A stretch of 64,000 nucleotides of DNA, taken from positions 3,716,443-3,780,442 of the forward strand of contig NW_003314265.1 in the NCBI RefSeq assembly GCF_000143415.4, written 5' to 3'. Made by a program: the position numbers and the translations under genes. Source of the DNA: Selaginella moellendorffii. Taxonomy: Eukaryota; Streptophyta; Lycopodiopsida; Selaginellales; Selaginellaceae. This document shows positions 1-10,892 of this stretch, in pieces (position 1 is the stretch's first letter; every line of letters begins with the position of its first letter). Under the pieces are notes generated by a model. It did no database searches and was not told the DNA's origin. It saw nothing but the letters and a program-made list of their open reading frames with translations.

Positions 1-3000
1 TATTGAGTTTTTGCTGACCTCACATTAGATTAATCTACTCCTTTTTGGTGTCAGATTCTTTGTGAAAATATTTCCTGAGCGAGTGTAACCACTGAATTTC
101 CTCATCTGATGATGATGATGATGATGATATAAACATATTTATAATTTTTTATCTTTTTTAAAAAACCAAAGTCTTTTTTATTTTAAATGTAAATAGTTTA
201 GGTTATAAAGTTAAACTGTTTTCTGCCTTGATATCTAAGTATATTCTACGAGGGGTAGTGGATATACCTATAATATTCTTGGATATTCTAAGATTAGTAT
301 TCAATAAGATTAATCTTGTGTTTAAAAATTATGAACATATTTATAATTAAAAACTTCCATTTGATTAATTATATTAATAAATAGGAATAACACTACTATT
401 AAGCAAACCAAGTGTTGATGCACAGAAAATTATTAATTTAGTTTCAATTTTATATTTAGTCTTCAGTTATTACCACCTTTAAGTTTTAAAGTTAAAAATA
501 ATTAAAATATTTTCTAAAGAAATCATTGCTATTACCTATAATCTATTTTTTAAATAATAACCCACAAGCTTGATGGTGTTTAATTTTTTCTTTTTTTTAG
601 TTACTGTGCTTTTTGCCATGGTCTGGAAGACACGTGACAAGAGAAACAAGAAACACTCATACAGATTTAATTTGAAGGTCTAGGTAAATGTGCATCTCTT
701 TTTGCAAACTCTTATATTCAAAAAACAAGAGAACAAACCATCTTTATAGCCTACTCCTTGAAATCAATCTAGAGTGCCTCTTCTCGCTAATATGTCTTCC
801 TTGCTGATGTACATCTTTGAATTCATGAAATTTCTAGGCTGTAGCATACATGTCCTAAAATTTACAACACAAGTAATTAAACAAGCAAAAGTTCCACCCC
901 TAGCTTTAGATCAAGCTTACAAAAATGCAACACTTTACAAGCAATCAAACTTGCAAGAAGCTGCTATAGTGAGAAAGCAAGAGAGAACATTGCTCAACAT
1001 TTCTAACAAAGTTGATGAGGCTTAGGCTGCTGGGCAGTGCTTACCTTTCAATCTACAAATTAGTCTCAATCCTTTGAATAGAACCTTTCAAGAAATATAA
1101 TATAGATATTTTTTCCTAATACATATATACATACATACATATATTACTCCCATTACTTCATGCCAAGAGCACAGGCTTTTGGATCGAGCTGAGATGCATT
1201 GTGATGGAGGAAATGCTACTCTTCTCTTTTCACGATACTTTGAAGATCTATTTATTGTTTTTATTTCCTCATTCCCAATCTATTGTCATAGCCATTAATA
1301 AACTATAGTTTTATTTGCTTTCAAAGGTTTTTATTCAGCATCATTATTACATTAGACAACACAGATTTGACAACCTTCTGCAAAGATTTGTTAGCTCATA
1401 TTTTCAAGAAATTGGGGTGAAAATATTTTCCTCCGAAGATTCATAAAGATAAGTAGTTTCTTTGTGGTTGAGATCTAGAAACAAACCAAGAACAAAGATT
1501 TGTGATGGCCAAGTAGTGTCCACACTTTGGACTCACCCCTTCTGGAGCAAACTGACTTATTAGAATTAGAAGGAGTGAATCCTACTTTGTAATCATTGCC
1601 TCAACTAAATTAAACTCATAGACAAGAAGATGCTCAAAAGTAGGCTTGCCAAGTTCATTGTAGAGGTTGTTCATAAGTCTCTCATCAGGAGGGCATATAT
1701 AATTTTTTATGATCACAAACCAAACAATGTGTCATCAAGAAGAGTTGCAGTCTACCATTTAATTTATCTTACTTCTAACACAAGACAATAAGGTTGTTAA
1801 GAGTTCTCTCTTCATTGTTTTCTTAACTAAAGGCATAAGGAGCTCTATGATCTACTGAAGTTCCAAAAAGGCATACTAATTACATCAAGTAACCATTAAG
1901 TAGGCCTTTAGTGTTCTTGCTCATGGTGACCCCCCTTTTCTTGAGTTTAGAGAGGTTTGCAAGCATCATCAGATTGTGAGAATGAGTATGTACCATTATA
2001 ATTACTTTGCCTTTAAATTTTATTTGTATATTACTATGGATTTTGTGAATAAAACCAGGACCTTAAGTTTGGCTTCTTCCTCCACCTTACATTAATATAA
2101 ACAATTTCAAGATCAGCAAGGCACTGAAATCAGTAGCAAGGCTTGCTATTGTGTAACTACATATTCTTCTCCAAGAAGTTGTCTACACTTAGAGGGTAAT
2201 GTGTATAATTGTGTGTTCTTCTCTAAGAAGTTGTCCTAAGCCCAAAGGGCAATGCAACTTTTTTGGTGGCAAAGATCTATATATGCCACTAGACAACACA
2301 AAAACATGGATTGTGTTGTTTAGTGGCAATATAACCAATTGTGCTTTAGATTGATGGTTGTTTGACCACTTCTTGTTATAAAAAGTTTGCTTCCTTTATA
2401 TATAGTAAAGAATAAGGTATTAGTACTATTGGTATTTGAGAGTAGCTAAAGTATTATAAGGTATTATGTGAAGCATGGACAACTCTCAAAGTGGTGGAGT
2501 TATGAAATATGGTATTGTTTATTTTTCAAATTAACAATTTTTTCTATTTAAATATAATAAAATAAAGAGAATAACTTGAGAGAAGGAAATGACCCATAAA
2601 CAAAGAGTCCACCCACCAAGTCTTAGGATATTTAGGGTTAAATATCCTTGGATTTGAATAATACTAAGTTGAGTGACCTCCAAAAAGTTTAAATTCAAAA
2701 ATTTAGAATTGGCATCAGAAGAAAGAAAATTGTTTGTTGAATCTTTGTTAGATTGATGAACTTGGTCTTGTGTATCACATCCACAACTATATAAAATTAT
2801 CCATTACCTTCAATCTATCAAATTAATACAAGGATACAAGTTTAAAACTTGATATATCCGGTAATATTTATATTTAAACATTAGATATAAATATGGAGAA
2901 TTTAAACTTGATGTAAAATTATTAAAAAGTTATCTAATTCTTAAATTATTATAATACTAACTCTTAAAGTTACTCCAAATTTTATTTTATATTTAAATTT

Positions 3001-3737
3001 TAGACTATATATTAGAAACATTTCAAAGCAATAATGCTTCCCCTAGCAATGGTAGTGGGTTGTAATTCTCTCTCATGAGTGATCTTTTCTCTATGTGAAC
3101 ACTATGTGCCACCTTTTGGTGGTGGAAACCTGGTCCAAAACACATTCTCATCCTCCAAGTCTAAAATCCTCAACTGTTGCATAATGAGATATCACCATTG
3201 TGATCATAAACTTGTGGTGCAATAATTCTCTTACTTGCATAAAGTCTAAATGTGACAATATGTACTTGTACAAAACTTAACTCACTTTTCTCACTACTGA
3301 GAGTTCTTGCTACAGCAAATACATGGGCTAAACCCATGCAAGTCAATTGTCCTACTACTAGGTAAAGTAGCAACATCTTCCTAGTTTGGACTTTTCAACA
3401 TATCCTCAAAGTACCTATTCAGCGAGTAGATCGATAATACTGTTGTCCAAGCATTGCAGTTGCATCATTGCCTGCTGCAAATGCCCATTCCAGGCAAGCG
3501 CTACGAGCATGCCATTCCCTGAAACAACACTCAGATGCTGAATTCTGGCAAAGCACTGTCACGCATGTTGAATGCTGCCACTCTGTCCATACATCTTTGT
3601 TGGATTGTGGAACTATGGACACTAGAGAAATGTATATTCTACATTCAATTCATAAGAAGCACTCCATACTTCATAGAATATAACAAACCAGCTCCTCTTT
3701 ATTTACGTATATGAATCCATGTCAGAGGAACATAAGC
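1..3737. other. AT-rich intergenic sequence, no gene seen
   Basis: Strongly AT-rich sequence with frequent stops in all frames. The longest open stretch begins at 774 (83 codons, +). It has no recognisable domain, no splice context that extends it and no codon bias, so I do not call it. A (GAT) microsatellite lies at 108-128. No RNA gene, LTR or terminal inverted repeat was recognised. Confidence 0.6.
108..128. repeat. (GAT)7 microsatellite
   Basis: Seven uninterrupted GAT trinucleotides read directly from the sequence, inside AT-rich intergenic DNA. Confidence 0.9.
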
Positions 3738-4466
3738 TTACATGATTCCATAGCTAGACATTGGGTTGAAGCCCACAGGCACAACAGCAGCACTGAAGAT
3801 CTGAACCTCCTTGAGTTCACCATGAAAGTAGCGTTTGTTGTCACGGGGGTCATAACCAATGAAGACAGGTAGGCTGGAATTGAGGTTGACTATCTTGGAG
3901 CCGTTCTGTGACTTATCAAGTTTAGAATCAACGTAGATAGACCCAACAGTGCCATTTCGGACTGCAGCAACATGGTGCCAAGTTCCATCAGTGACTGGCA
4001 CTGTTCCCTTAATGTTGAACTGGTACTCACGATTGTACACCGTAAACCATAGATTGCCATTGAGGATCCATAGCCACCACTCACCATAGATATCAGAGCG
4101 TTGCTGGATGATGCACAGTTGCTGCTTGATGTGGGGTGGGACCTTCACCCAAGCATGAACAGCAAAATCAGTCTGCCCAGAGAGAGAGGGCGTGGTGCCC
4201 ATGAAAATGTATGTTGCACCATCAAACACAATACCATCAGTTGTGTGAGCAAGTTGGGACTCGGCCTGCTTCACAAGCCCAGTTGCCTTGTTCCCAGACG
4301 AGTCTGCGACCAGGTAGCCTATCTTCTCATCCAGCTTCCACCATGCAAACAGTGACTTAGAGATGCTCACAGCCTCATCTGATGTCGAAGAAATGGAATT
4401 CGAAGCATCCACCACAGTGGCCAGAAGAACAGCAAGAGCAAAGTAGAAAGAGAGACGGGAAGCCAT
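3738..4466 (-). CDS. Secreted LamG/concanavalin-A-like fold protein
   Basis: A single-exon frame of 242 codons. Residues 1-21 form a clear signal peptide (MASRLSFYFALAVLLATVVDA), so the product should enter the secretory pathway. From about residue 40 the sequence follows the LamG/pentraxin-like jelly-roll pattern: a WWKLDE...DSSG opening, GIVFDGATY, FAVHAWVKVP, GTWHHVAAVRNG, an IYVDSK strand, VFIGYDPRD and a closing FHGELKEVQIFSAAV. GTWHHVA followed by YVD is the hallmark of the Laminin_G_3 family, which usually binds glycans or cell-wall sugars. The ligand cannot be read from sequence. A TATA box lies about 32 bp upstream of the ATG. Several N-x-S/T sites fit a secreted glycoprotein. The fold call is firm; the function is not known. 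Confidence 0.82.
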   Translation of the reverse strand: MASRLSFYFALAVLLATVVDASNSISSTSDEAVSISKSLFAWWKLDEKIGYLVADSSGNKATGLVKQAESQLAHTTDGIVFDGATYIFMGTTPSLSGQTDFAVHAWVKVPPHIKQQLCIIQQRSDIYGEWWLWILNGNLWFTVYNREYQFNIKGTVPVTDGTWHHVAAVRNGTVGSIYVDSKLDKSQNGSKIVNLNSSLPVFIGYDPRDNKRYFHGELKEVQIFSAAVVPVGFNPMSSYGIM

Positions 4467-6710
4467 TGTGTTATGATTTTCACTTGGTGTTGCATTCTTA
4501 TATATCCTTCTTACAGAGAACTCCAGAATGCCTTAATACATTAATTAACAAGGAAAATCTGAAAATTTAGAACAAACAACAGTTCGTACATAGACCCTTG
4601 TGGAAGGTATAACAACCTATGGTACATATTATTGAATGTCTCAAGACTTTAGGAATTGCCTCAATTAACACGAGACAATATCTAGCCGGACCTCTAGAAA
4701 TATTCCACGTGGCAGCTGTGCCTTATCCATGCCACCTGGATGGCCAGGTCAATGCCTATGTGGCAGGCAGGTTGGCTCTGAGCTGCAGGAGATGCACGTT
4801 TTGTATTGTGGCTGGCAGGTCAGACTCAGTGTTCCTCCTTATCCTTCATCTAGAAGTCTACCGTGGCATTCCTGCATGGGGGACGTCGCAGCCTGAAAGA
4901 GAGAAAAACATTAAGAGATGAACCTCATGTGTAAGATGCTTGGTGGCCTTTCCATGAGTATTTTTCATTTTCTTTTTATGCCACTGACCTTAAGTTGAAA
5001 ACAAAAGAAGAGAGAAAAACTACTAACTTGATAAACAAAGTACCTATTCAAAGTAAGCACCCTAATGACTTTTATTACATCAGTCTGCATACTAACTATA
5101 ATGCAATGGAAAATAGTACCTTAAAAGTTAAAAGCCTTCTTTGTTATTGTGATTAACATGTTCAAACAATAGTATCCTTACAATCTTTACTTAGTATTAG
5201 TTTGCAAAAAGCAATGGACTTGAATCAGTAGGGATGTATACCATTTTTGCTATTTTTTAGTATTTCCCATTATAGGATGTTTATGCTCTTGAAGTTGAAC
5301 TCTCTAAGCTATTTCATTATATCACAAAATAAAATTGATAAATCATATTATCTTCTCACACCCATGAAGTTATCTCCTTGACCAAAAGCTAGTGAAGAAT
5401 AGGCTTTGCTGCCCATCACCATTATACATGTAGTTATTTCCTCCTACATCAATTGAGGGTGTAATCACCAAAATTCTCATTGCCTTAAGTACTATGATTA
5501 AATGAATAAGTGCACTAATTGTAAATGCAGTAATGATATGCATCGTGGTATATTAGGAAGAAAAGGAAAAAAAATCAAACTTATATCTTGCATGGAAATC
5601 CTCACTCAATATAAAATGACAACCTGCACTTCATGTGAAATGTTGTAACTGAGATTTTTCTTTATTTCAGAGCACTCAAAAACAGATGAAAACCACACTG
5701 CCCCTTCAACTAGAATTATTGATAATTTTAAAAGACACTTTGCTACCTAGGACTTGAAAAAGGAATGATTAAATAAAATCCCCCACATGCTTGCTATTTC
5801 TGTAGCCTTCACCATGTGCCTCTATGCTAAATGCTTATTCTTTTTTGATTTGTTTGCACAAAAGCATTGGTTGATTACTCACATTTGAGCAGAACTTAAT
5901 ATATCACACACTTTAATTAAAAAACTGCTACCTAATAAAAAAAATTTACACAAAAAAGTGAGATGGCAACACACCACGCCTTGTTCTGAAGAGCACTCAC
6001 TGACCAGGATATCACCCTGGTAAAAAGCATGTTCCCTGTTCCCGAGGAACTAACAAGGTGCGGCACTGGGAAAGAATACACCAACTATGCTGGCCACCGA
6101 GTGCAAGCCAAGATGTACCCGCGTGAGCAAGAGGTTGAACCCTCATGGTTGTGCATCCGGATCTCCAATATCACGTAAGTATGGCCGTGAAACCTGTTGC
6201 CTTCCAGGGCTTCCTCACTGCTTGCTGTATCCGCTCCCGATCCTGCATCGAGTTGGCAATCTCGTGTTGAGTTGGCAATGCTCATCCTCGTGTATTTTCT
6301 GGGGGGCCTTGTTGGTTAAAATCTCTTTCAATTGTTAACACTTTGAAAGCAATCAAACCTGCAAGATTATAGTGATTAGAAAACAGGAGACTCAAAGTTT
6401 CTAACAAAGTTGATGAGCCAACTATGGGAAGTTCTGAGCAACTGAAGTATTTTCAACATGATGCTTTGAATAACATAACCATGTACATGGCATTTCATGG
6501 CAGAAAGCTCCGTGTTGGCATTTTGCACTCACGTTTGCAAAAGTTTTAAAACTCCATCATGGCAAAGGAGCCAGGAGCTTCTTTTGTCCAAATATGAGAG
6601 CTCACTTGGTGCATTACTGATGTCAGTCCTTGTCTCCTTGATCGTCCATGGATTCTTGTGCTTGCTTAATACCTTGAAGCGGCAGCCGAGACTCCATTGT
6701 CATCTAAATG
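4467..6710. other. Intergenic sequence, no gene supported
   Basis: Apart from the TATA box next to the LamG gene, nothing here reads as a gene. Open frames at 4619-4921, 6085-6338 and 6497-6829 are short and domain-free. The last overlaps the 3' end of the PPR gene in antisense. Confidence 0.5.
4498..4504 (-). promoter_or_regulatory. TATA box of the LamG gene
   Basis: On the minus strand the sequence reads TATATAA, 32 bp before the start codon at 4466. This would leave a very short 5' leader. Confidence 0.5.
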
Positions 6711-8528
6711 TTACTGTGATTGGAGAGAAGTGGCAGCCACCGCGTAGATGTTCCTCAGAGAAATCCGTGCCGCGCCTGCCTCCGATGCGTTCTCCGACAC
6801 TCTCCTTGCCGCGATCTCGCCGAGCTTGACGTCGCGGTGGATGGTACACGAGCTGAGCAGGCTTGCCCACTGCGACTGGCTCGGCAAATCGGGCATCTGC
6901 TCAATCAGATCCTGCGTCTCGCGGAGCCGCCCCGATCGCCCCAGCGTGTCCACCACGCACGAGAAGTGCTCCGGGGCCGGATCCAGGCCGTGATCCCGGA
7001 TCAACCCAAATATTTCTAGCGCCTCGCCCAGCGACCCCGAGCTTGTGCAAGCGCCAAGAACAGCCAAGAACGTGACCCTGTCCGGCCGCGATCCGTCCAG
7101 CGCCATGCTCCGGAGCGCATCGATCGCGCCGCGGCGGCCATCGCTGGAGCTAGAGTAGCCCGAGATTATCCCGTTCCAAGACAGGGAATCCCTCCCCGGC
7201 ATCGATCCGAAGACAGCCCGCGCCTCGCCGCACCGGCCAACCTGCGCCAGCGCCGCGATCATCGCGTTCCAGGAGACGCTGCTCCGCGCGGGCATCCGAT
7301 CGAAGACCGACCGCGCGTCGTCGGCCCTGGCGTTCTGTCCGTACCCCCCAATCAGTGTGTTCCAGGAGACAATGTCCCGGGCGGGCATGGTACGGAAGAG
7401 GATCTCCGCGCTGTCCACACGCCCGTTCTGGGAATATGCCGCCATCAGCTTCGTCCCGGCCACCGTGTCCCGCTCGGGCATGGAATCGAACACCGCCCCA
7501 GCCTCGTTCAAATCTCCCGCGCGGGCATATCCCGACATCACGGTGGTATATGCCACCACGTCCCGCCGCGGCATCCTGTCGAATATCCCCCGCGCGTCGT
7601 GGAGGCGATCATCCGCCTGGACGAGCCCTAGCAGGAGCGAGTTCCAGGTCGCCAGGTTCCTCTCCTCCGCCATGGCGTCGAAGCACGCCCTCGCGTCGCC
7701 GGCCCGCCCGGCCATGGCGAATGCGGCGATGAGCGCGTTCCACGACACCGTCGTCCTCTCGGGCATGGATTCGAAGAGGGACTGCGCGAGATCGGCGCAG
7801 CCGGCGTCTGAGAGCGCAGTGATCATACAGTTGCAGGATCGCGCGCTCCACAGCGGCATGGCGTCGAAAATCGCCTTGGATCGCTCGAGGTCGTCGCCGC
7901 GGCATTGGGTGGCGAGCATCGCGTTCCACGAGATGGCGTTCCTCTCCGGCATGGCGTCGAAGACGCGCCCGGCCTCGTCGATCCGGCCGGAGAGGGCGTA
8001 GGCCTGGAGCAGCGTGGTCCACGACACGACGCTGTGCTCGCCCATCCTCGCGAACACCTCCACCGCCCGCTGCAAATGCCCGTTCGAGGCATATGCCGCG
8101 AGGAGCGCGTTCCAGGCGACGAAGTCCGGGCCGGGCAGGCGATCGAAGACCGCCTGCGCGTCGCCGACTCGCCCGAGCTGCGCGTACATGGCGATCATGC
8201 TCGTGCAGCACACCGAGTTGGGCGACGCGACGCGATCGAAGATCTCGCGCGCGCGGTCGTGGTGCCCGTTGTGGGCATACGCCTGGAGGAGGATGTTCCA
8301 GGAGAAGCGATTGGGCTGCGCGATGGCGTCGAACGCCGACTGGGCCTCCTCCACGCTCCCGCATTTGCCATACATCTGGACGAGGAGATTGGCGAGGTAG
8401 ACGCTGCCCCTGTCCTCGTCGCTGGCGAGGATCCGCGAGTGGATCTCTCTCCCCCTGGCCAGATCCCGGGCGCTGGAACACGATCGCAGGGTGGAGGCCA
8501 GCCAATCCACCCTGCTCTTCCGGCTCAT
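6711..8528 (-). CDS. S-type pentatricopeptide repeat (PPR) protein
   Basis: An intronless 605-residue frame made almost wholly of PPR helical hairpins. After a leader of about 45 residues there are roughly 14 repeats, nearly all 31-32 residues long (S type), each with the SWNxLLxAYAxxG...A..VFDxMPERD pattern. A longer 36-residue repeat (SLSWNGIISGY...GSRPD) and an L/P-like repeat follow. The tail (QWASLLSSC, DVKLGE, ending IYAVAATSLQSQ) matches the beginning of an E1 domain but stops without E+ or DYW. Such proteins act in mitochondria or plastids as sequence-specific RNA-binding factors, often for C-to-U editing with a deaminase supplied in trans. The start codon lies only 105 bp from the divergent MBD-like gene. 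No cleavable targeting peptide is obvious, so the organelle is uncertain. Confidence 0.92.
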   Translation of the reverse strand: MSRKSRVDWLASTLRSCSSARDLARGREIHSRILASDEDRGSVYLANLLVQMYGKCGSVEEAQSAFDAIAQPNRFSWNILLQAYAHNGHHDRAREIFDRVASPNSVCCTSMIAMYAQLGRVGDAQAVFDRLPGPDFVAWNALLAAYASNGHLQRAVEVFARMGEHSVVSWTTLLQAYALSGRIDEAGRVFDAMPERNAISWNAMLATQCRGDDLERSKAIFDAMPLWSARSCNCMITALSDAGCADLAQSLFESMPERTTVSWNALIAAFAMAGRAGDARACFDAMAEERNLATWNSLLLGLVQADDRLHDARGIFDRMPRRDVVAYTTVMSGYARAGDLNEAGAVFDSMPERDTVAGTKLMAAYSQNGRVDSAEILFRTMPARDIVSWNTLIGGYGQNARADDARSVFDRMPARSSVSWNAMIAALAQVGRCGEARAVFGSMPGRDSLSWNGIISGYSSSSDGRRGAIDALRSMALDGSRPDRVTFLAVLGACTSSGSLGEALEIFGLIRDHGLDPAPEHFSCVVDTLGRSGRLRETQDLIEQMPDLPSQSQWASLLSSCTIHRDVKLGEIAARRVSENASEAGAARISLRNIYAVAATSLQSQ

Positions 8529-8633
8529 GTGATAGAACGCGTACGGTTGATCCTACGCGGTACGGACGTTAACTGTCAGTGGCATATTCCGCGTTCTAAA
8601 TTTGGACACTCTTTGATCCTAGGGCAAGTCATT
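8529..8633. promoter_or_regulatory. 105-bp shared divergent promoter
   Basis: The whole interval between the PPR start codon (minus) and the MBD-like start codon (plus) is 105 bp. Both 5' leaders and any core promoter must fit inside it or overlap the neighbouring coding sequence. No TATA box is visible. Confidence 0.55.
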
Positions 8634-9096
8634 ATGGAAGAGGAAGCGGCGGCCCTGGCGGAGCACATTCTCCGGATGCGAGGAACTTGGATCTCGCCGG
8701 CGAAACGCGAGAAGGTGGTGGCGGCCAAGGGCCTCCCCGAGGGATGGTCCGTGGTGGCAGGGCTGCGCAAGGATCAGGGGCGCTACTTCTTGGCATTCCG
8801 CGACTTTCGAAGGTAGGAAGTGTTTGCTCGATCGCTTCCATCGCTTGTAAGTAAACTAGCTTCTCCTCTACAGCCCGGATGGCACGTCGTGGCCCACTTT
8901 CGGGGCGGCTTCGAAGTATGTGATGGCCAACTTGGAGCTGGGAGAGAAGATCCGGGAGCTCAAGAGCTTGGAGGCCGTGGAAGGTGGTGGCGCGTTCGAA
9001 TGCGTGACGTGCAGGAAGAAGTTCATGGAGAGCAGGCAGTGCATTGGACACATGAGTTGGCATTCCAAGAAACGAAAGCGCAATTGCCTGGATTAG
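8634..9096 (+). CDS. Small MBD-like protein with C-terminal C2H2 zinc finger
   Basis: Two exons, 8634-8812 and 8874-9096, joined across a 61-bp GT-AG intron give 133 residues. The splice restores a phase-2 serine codon. The N-terminal helix (MEEEAAALAEHIL) is followed by a segment resembling a methyl-CpG-binding domain: LPEGWSVVAGLRKDQGRYFL, then SPDGTSWPTFGAASKYV spanning the splice. LPxGW...SPDG...F.S...V.KY is the MBD core pattern. The C-terminus is one Cys2His2-type finger, FECVTCRKKF...CIGHMSWH, followed by a basic KKRKR stretch that could serve for nuclear import. Likely a nuclear chromatin or DNA-binding factor. The architecture is inferred by motif reading. Whether the MBD binds methylated DNA is unknown. 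Confidence 0.72.
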
Positions 9097-9120
9097 TTTA
9101 TGCCGGGTCATTCTTTTTAA

Positions 9121-9357
9121 GGGCGGCTGCGAGCTGGTTTTTCATCCGGAGGGCTTGGAGACGGAGGTGACATGGGAGGATCAGCAGACTTAAAACCAAG
9201 TTCCACGAGCTCAAGGCAAAAGGAATCTCTAGGACGCGAGCAACGGGTGCTGAGCGATGAGGACTGGTTTACATTAGAGTTCCCTCAATTTTGACACTAG
9301 CTGTGAAGAAAACGAAAATTATTAGATCAAGCTGTGTAGGCGGATCCATCATTGTGA
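9121..9357 (+). pseudogene. Broken partial copy of the prefoldin-4 gene
   Basis: The sequence GAGACGGAGGTGACATGGGA and what follows match prefoldin-4 exon 2 at about 10373, and the match continues through the exon 2/exon 3 junction (GTGCTGAGCGATGAGGA) into the 3' UTR (TTATTAGATCAAGC, GGATCCATCAT). Large internal deletions and a stop (CAGCAGACTTAA) remove coding capacity. Part of the first intron region seems retained (GCTGGTTTTTCATCC), but the second intron is absent. It lies just 3' of the MBD-like gene. Confidence 0.75.
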
Positions 9358-10300
9358 TATACACAAATTCACTGTTTTTAAATTTTAATTTAATCATATA
9401 AACCTAAAGATAACTCAAAAATGATCTGAAGAAACTACAAACATACTTTAATTAGACAAAAATAATAAATATTCATATTTGAAAATATTTTTGTCTACTT
9501 AAAGTATCTTTGTAAATTGATGCAAATATATTTAGAGATTTAGTTTGTTAATAATAGTTTATGTATATTGTCATATATATATATCTGTGTGTGTGTGTGT
9601 GTGTGTGTTAGTTTGCAATACGCCATATTTACAATTGCAATAGTTCACATTTTATTCACAATTAATATAAATATAGTTTACGCAAATAGAATCATGTAGA
9701 ACCATTTTTAATGTGTATATCACAATAAACATAGTTCACAAATATGCAATAAATGTAATATATTGTAAAACATAATGTAAATCTATGCATATTATTAATA
9801 TTGCCATCTCTGTAAATTGATATAAAAATTTATTTATGTTTTATTTATGATAAAAGAATTCATTAAACCTACTATTAACATATTTAGGTGTATTTTTAGT
9901 TTCTCCAAAAGGTAAAAATATTTTTATATTTAAGCTTGAAATGCAAAAATATTTATTATATAATAACAACTATGAACACTGTCTAGTTAATTTAATAAAC
10001 AATGGTAATTTGATAATATATAATTGTGAACTTGGACAATGAATTTAAAGGAATATAAATAAGTTTTGTAAGGATTGTTATCAATTAATATTGCTTATTA
10101 TTCAAATCGATTGTAATTTATTTATTTATGAATCAAAGTAGCCTGGTGGTCAAAAAATATTTATAATTATTATAATTTTCCAAAAAGGCTAAAAAGATAT
10201 TTACATAATTAATCATTTGTATTTTGTAACTTATTAAATTATATATGTAATCATAATATAATTTATGCCCTAAAAAGAATACCCATTTAGGGCAAAAGCG
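9358..10300. other. AT-rich intergenic sequence
   Basis: Very AT-rich, no open frame of note. It contains a (TG)n microsatellite at 9586-9608. No TE termini were recognised. Confidence 0.6.
9586..9608. repeat. (TG)n microsatellite
   Basis: An uninterrupted TG dinucleotide run preceded by a short AT-rich tract. Confidence 0.9.
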
Positions 10301-10793
10301 ATGCAGCAGGCAAGTAGCGCTGTGGCTCGAGCGCTGGTTTCATCCTTTCTCTGGCGTGGCAGGGGGAGGGCGTGGAGACGGAGGTGACATGGGAGGATCA
10401 GCAGAACATCAACGCGTTTGGGCGACTCAACGCCAAGTTCCACGACCTCGAGGACGAGATCAAGGCGAAAAAGGCACGTAACTCTTGCTTGCTCTCGTCG
10501 CGGTTTTGAGAGAATGTTGGTTGCGCAACCAGGAGCTGGCGGAGAATCTCGAGGACGCCAGCAACGAGCTGGTGCTGAGCGACGAGGAGGTTGTGCGCTA
10601 CCAGATTGGCGAGGTGTTTGGGCACCTGAGCAAGGAGGAGATTGAGAGCAAGCTCGAGTGCCTCAAGGAGGAGAGCGATCGAGAGCTGGGGAGGCTGGCG
10701 GAGGAGAAGGACGAGGTTGTGTCCAAGATGAACGAGCTCAAGCGGGTGCTCTACGCCAAGTTCAAGGACTCCATAAACCTCGAGGAAGAATGA
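10301..10793 (+). CDS. PFD4: Prefoldin subunit 4
   Basis: Three exons (10301-10309, 10363-10473, 10533-10793) give 126 residues, close to the usual 125-130 for this subunit. Prefoldin is the cytosolic hexameric chaperone that hands actin and tubulin to the CCT chaperonin. Exon 1 encodes only MQQ. Exon 2 encodes the conserved [18 protein letters not shown] and [12 protein letters not shown]. Exon 3 encodes [29 protein letters not shown], a second coiled coil, and [15 protein letters not shown]. The beta-hairpin flanked by two coiled coils is the beta-prefoldin layout. Alignment length forces both introns to begin with GC (AG|GCAAGT and AG|GCACGT), with ordinary AG acceptors. The gene converges on starch synthase, with 99 bp between the stop codons. 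Confidence 0.9.
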
Positions 10794-10892
10794 GAGTTCC
10801 CAGATTCTAGCTCTAGCTTGACACTTATTATCTGTGAGAGAAACGAGAGGGAAACGATTTATTAGATCAAGCCGTGTGTGTAAACATACCCA

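Noticed and set aside
774..1025. 83-codon open frame in AT-rich DNA
   Set aside because: No domain, no homology I recognise, and no splice context; length is within chance for this region.
7355..8816. Long open frames opposite the PPR gene
   Set aside because: Antisense shadows of a GC-rich repetitive coding sequence; only the minus-strand PPR frame has motif structure.
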